From Desulfuromonadaceae bacterium UBA5613 (lineage in GTDB: Bacteria > Desulfobacterota > Desulfuromonadia > Desulfuromonadales > UBA2197): a stretch of DNA of 7,866 nt. Below, piece by piece: positions 6,480 to 7,866 of this stretch. Every line of letters begins with the position of its first letter. Position 1 is the stretch's first letter. The position numbers were made by a program, and so were the translations under genes. The notes below the pieces were generated by a model that saw nothing but the letters and a program-made list of their open reading frames with translations, did no database searches and had not been told where the DNA came from. The DNA is taken from NCBI GenBank assembly GCA_002424625.1, contig DIKR01000008.1, forward strand, positions 1 to 7,866, given 5' to 3'.

Positions 6480-7158
6480 CGATCCACCCTTTCTGTAGAC
6501 TTAACGTATGGACGTTTATCACAATTCGCGCCGTAGGGTGGGTCAGAACTTCAACTTCAAGCTCATCCCAGATGAACCGATAAGGCAAAGCTTCCAACTG
6601 TTGCAGGTAAGCGACCGCCTCCAGATAGCTCCCCTCGAATTCGAGTCGCAATCCATGCTGATAGGCGCGAAGAAGAACAACTCCAGGAGATTCATCCGTG
6701 CCCCCTCCTTGCCCGCTCACCGGCACCAGCGCCACCGCGGGAAGATTTTCCAGTTTAATCAGCTGCAACCGGCCCTCCCGTTGCAGTACCTTTTCCAATA
6801 CCTGCGCCATTTCCTTGGGCGGGATCAAACCCAGGGTCATCTGCTGCAGACGAAAATCGGATTGTTGAATCTCCGCTTGCAGCTGTTCCAGGCGGCGACG
6901 GTTCTCAAGATCCGGGTCTGCCTGGTGGCGGACCATCACTTCGCTCTTCTGAAGCTGGAGCTGGACATTTTTCTCCTCAGTACTGGCGATCTGCTGCCGG
7001 AGAGTGTGCGTTTTCACTAGCAAGGGCTTAGCCACGAAACTGTACCAAGGAGCGATGATAACAACCAGAAGTGCCGCCAGAAGCAAGAGTTGTTCGCGCC
7101 GCGACCGCTGACCGATCTTCTCTAACAACGGTGTCAACCATGCAATTGCCTGGCTCAT
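6472..7158 (-). CDS. mshJ: MshJ, inner-membrane PilO/GspM-like assembly protein
   Basis: This is a 228-residue bitopic inner-membrane protein of the pilus alignment subcomplex. It has a short cytoplasmic N-terminus, one membrane helix at about 23-41 (QLLLLAALLVVIIAPWYSF), and a periplasmic coiled coil at about 48-108 rich in Gln, Glu and Leu. The C-terminal ferredoxin-like domain (about 115-222) ends with the MshJ-type pattern PYRFIWDELEVEV (192-204) and HTLSLQKGWIGV (217-228). A small Gly-rich loop (GQGGGTDESPG) sits at 149-159. The ATG overlaps the stop of the preceding PilN-like gene as ATGA and has a perfect GGAGG seven bases upstream. Relatives pair with PilN-type proteins through the coiled coil and the periplasmic domain, and the adjacent gene fits that. 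PilO is the nearest alternative name. Confidence 0.9.
   Translation of the reverse strand: MSQAIAWLTPLLEKIGQRSRREQLLLLAALLVVIIAPWYSFVAKPLLVKTHTLRQQIASTEEKNVQLQLQKSEVMVRHQADPDLENRRRLEQLQAEIQQSDFRLQQMTLGLIPPKEMAQVLEKVLQREGRLQLIKLENLPAVALVPVSGQGGGTDESPGVVLLRAYQHGLRLEFEGSYLEAVAYLQQLEALPYRFIWDELEVEVLTHPTARIVINVHTLSLQKGWIGV
6487..6492 (-). promoter_or_regulatory. Ribosome-binding site supporting the GTG start of mshK
   Basis: AAAGGG on the minus strand (followed by TGG), 7 bases before the GTG at 6479. It lies within the last codons of mshJ. A second AAAGGG-like stretch precedes the alternative GTG at 6452, so the choice of start is not fully settled. Confidence 0.5.
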
Positions 7159-7760
7159 TTTTTTTCCTCCACCGTCGTCTGCATAATGAAATCAATCGTG
7201 CCGGAATCCTCCAGCGAACGCTCCATCTGCAAAGCCTCAAATTCTATTCCTGACAAGATCGGCTCCTTCCCCAACTGCTGTAGGTAGCGCGGAGCCAACT
7301 GTGGATTCTGTGTACTTCCCTCCAGCAAAAGGTTGTGTCCGCCAGCGGCAATCACCACCCGTCGCAACCACACCCCTGGCGGATTTTGCCGAGCCAAGCT
7401 CTCCATGATCGGCGAAAATCCGCTGGTATTCTTCTGGCTTTCGCTCTTCAGCAATTCCATCAAGGGCCCCCGTGCATCGCGTGCGAGCATGAGATTGGCC
7501 ACCTCCTGCTCCAGCAATTGACTCTTCACTTTCGGTGGGTACAGAATCGCTAGCTCGGCCAAGTGCGTCACTAGTCCGGCCTGTTCACTTTGTAACGTTG
7601 TCAACTGCTGTTGCAAGGAGACACTCTGCCAAAAGAACCATCCAGAAATCACCAGAAGGAGCGCCATCCCTCCTAAAAAAGCCACAACTAAAGGTCGCAG
7701 CGCTGATGACTGCTCTTCCTTAAGCAAGATGTCCTGATATAGATTGATCTGCTGCAACAT
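7155..7760 (-). CDS. PilN-like MSHA assembly protein (MshI2 type)
   Basis: This encodes a 201-residue inner-membrane protein of the PilN/GspL-C family. It begins MLQQINLYQD; the INLY motif is the conserved cytoplasmic tail by which PilN proteins dock into the PilM/MshI partner, whose gene ends just upstream. One membrane helix follows at about 23-44 (PLVVAFLGGMALLLVISGWFF), then a coiled coil (about 45-95), then a periplasmic domain with the family pattern PPGVWLRRVVI (127-137). The frame is open for 15 more codons upstream, but that extension lies inside the preceding gene. The ATG at 7760 gives the conserved N-terminus and has AGGGAG seven bases before it. The gene starts 4 bases after the upstream stop and overlaps mshJ at its own stop. 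The family is clear; the symbol is left empty because naming of this gene varies. Confidence 0.9.
   Translation of the reverse strand: MLQQINLYQDILLKEEQSSALRPLVVAFLGGMALLLVISGWFFWQSVSLQQQLTTLQSEQAGLVTHLAELAILYPPKVKSQLLEQEVANLMLARDARGPLMELLKSESQKNTSGFSPIMESLARQNPPGVWLRRVVIAAGGHNLLLEGSTQNPQLAPRYLQQLGKEPILSGIEFEALQMERSLEDSGTIDFIMQTTVEEKK
7166..7170 (-). promoter_or_regulatory. Strong ribosome-binding site of mshJ
   Basis: GGAGG on the minus strand, separated from the mshJ ATG by seven A bases. It is the best Shine-Dalgarno match in the window and lies within the last codons of the PilN-like gene, whose end encodes VEEKK. Confidence 0.75.
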
Positions 7761-7764
7761 AGGA

Positions 7765-7866
7765 CTACTCCCTACGTAACGCTCCGCCGATTGCCGGCAG
7801 AGCACGGGCTTGCTCTTTCACTGAAAGCCCTTGACATTCCAATACGGAGGCGAGATCGAGGGAACG
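7765..7866 (-). CDS. mshI: C-terminal end of an MshI/PilM-like protein (5' part outside the window)
   Basis: A minus-strand frame enters at the right edge and ends at TAG (7765-7767) after 33 residues. The fragment includes DLASVLEC (4-11) and ends ALPAIGGALRRE. The pattern LPA.GGALR is the usual C-terminal end of actin-like PilM/MshI/GspL proteins, which form the cytoplasmic ring that binds the INLY tail of PilN. It sits 4 bases before the PilN-like gene, where mshI is expected from the msh gene order. Too little sequence is present to judge nucleotide-binding residues or length, so the name rests on this short match plus position. Confidence 0.7.
   Translation of the reverse strand, partial: RSLDLASVLECQGLSVKEQARALPAIGGALRRE
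7768..7773 (-). promoter_or_regulatory. Ribosome-binding site deciding the start of the PilN-like gene
   Basis: AGGGAG on the minus strand forms the last two sense codons of the upstream gene and lies 7 bases before the ATG at 7760. It selects the start giving MLQQINLY over the longer in-frame alternative at 7805. Confidence 0.65.

Noticed and set aside
7761..7805. N-terminal extension of the PilN-like gene
   Set aside because: The 15 extra residues lie in the coding end of the mshI-like gene and would bury the conserved QINLY tail away from the N-terminus.
1..7866. tRNA, rRNA, CRISPR arrays, insertion sequences or attachment sites
   Set aside because: None was seen. Nearly every base is accounted for by nine closely packed pilus-assembly genes, and the longest gap is 55 bases.

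Overview
The window is a continuous run of minus-strand genes encoding the assembly machinery of a type IVa pilus of the MSHA (mannose-sensitive hemagglutinin) class. Read in the direction of transcription, from high to low coordinates, the order is: 3' end of an MshI/PilM-like gene, a PilN-like gene, mshJ (PilO/GspM-like), mshK (PilP-like), mshL (secretin), mshM (AAA+ ATPase of the ExeA/GspA type), mshN (TPR protein), mshE (extension ATPase) and the 5' part of mshG (PilC/GspF-like platform protein). As I recall it, this is the order of the Vibrio msh locus from mshI to mshG. The pilin genes expected downstream of mshG lie beyond the left edge.

The genes are packed as one polycistronic unit. 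Four junctions overlap: pilN-like/mshJ, mshM/mshN and mshN/mshE by ATGA, and mshJ/mshK by 8 bases. The remaining gaps are 4 to 55 bases. I see no promoter, terminator, RNA gene, insertion sequence or CRISPR array. Three genes have longer in-frame upstream extensions that I rejected, because family-typical N-termini and Shine-Dalgarno sites support shorter starts: pilN-like at 7760, mshM at 4296 and mshN at 3382.

Inferred working model: the MshI/PilN/MshJ proteins form the inner-membrane alignment subcomplex. MshK links it through the periplasm to the lipoprotein secretin MshL in the outer membrane. MshM and MshN are accessory factors at the inner membrane, probably for secretin placement or assembly. 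MshE powers pilus extension through MshG. MshE carries the tandem 24-residue MshEN motif, so extension is probably gated by cyclic di-GMP.

The source is a Gram-negative, diderm bacterium, as shown by a secretin with a lipobox and a periplasmic linker. Moderate GC and a non-Vibrio sequence flavour suggest a proteobacterium or a Desulfuromonadales/Geobacter-like organism, but this is a low-confidence guess.

I do not see an undescribed system here. The points most worth a second look are a 10-residue asparagine tract in the secretin N-domain, an 18-base (six-residue) repeat periodicity in the MshN linker, and an arginine replacing the conserved glycine in the first MshEN motif.
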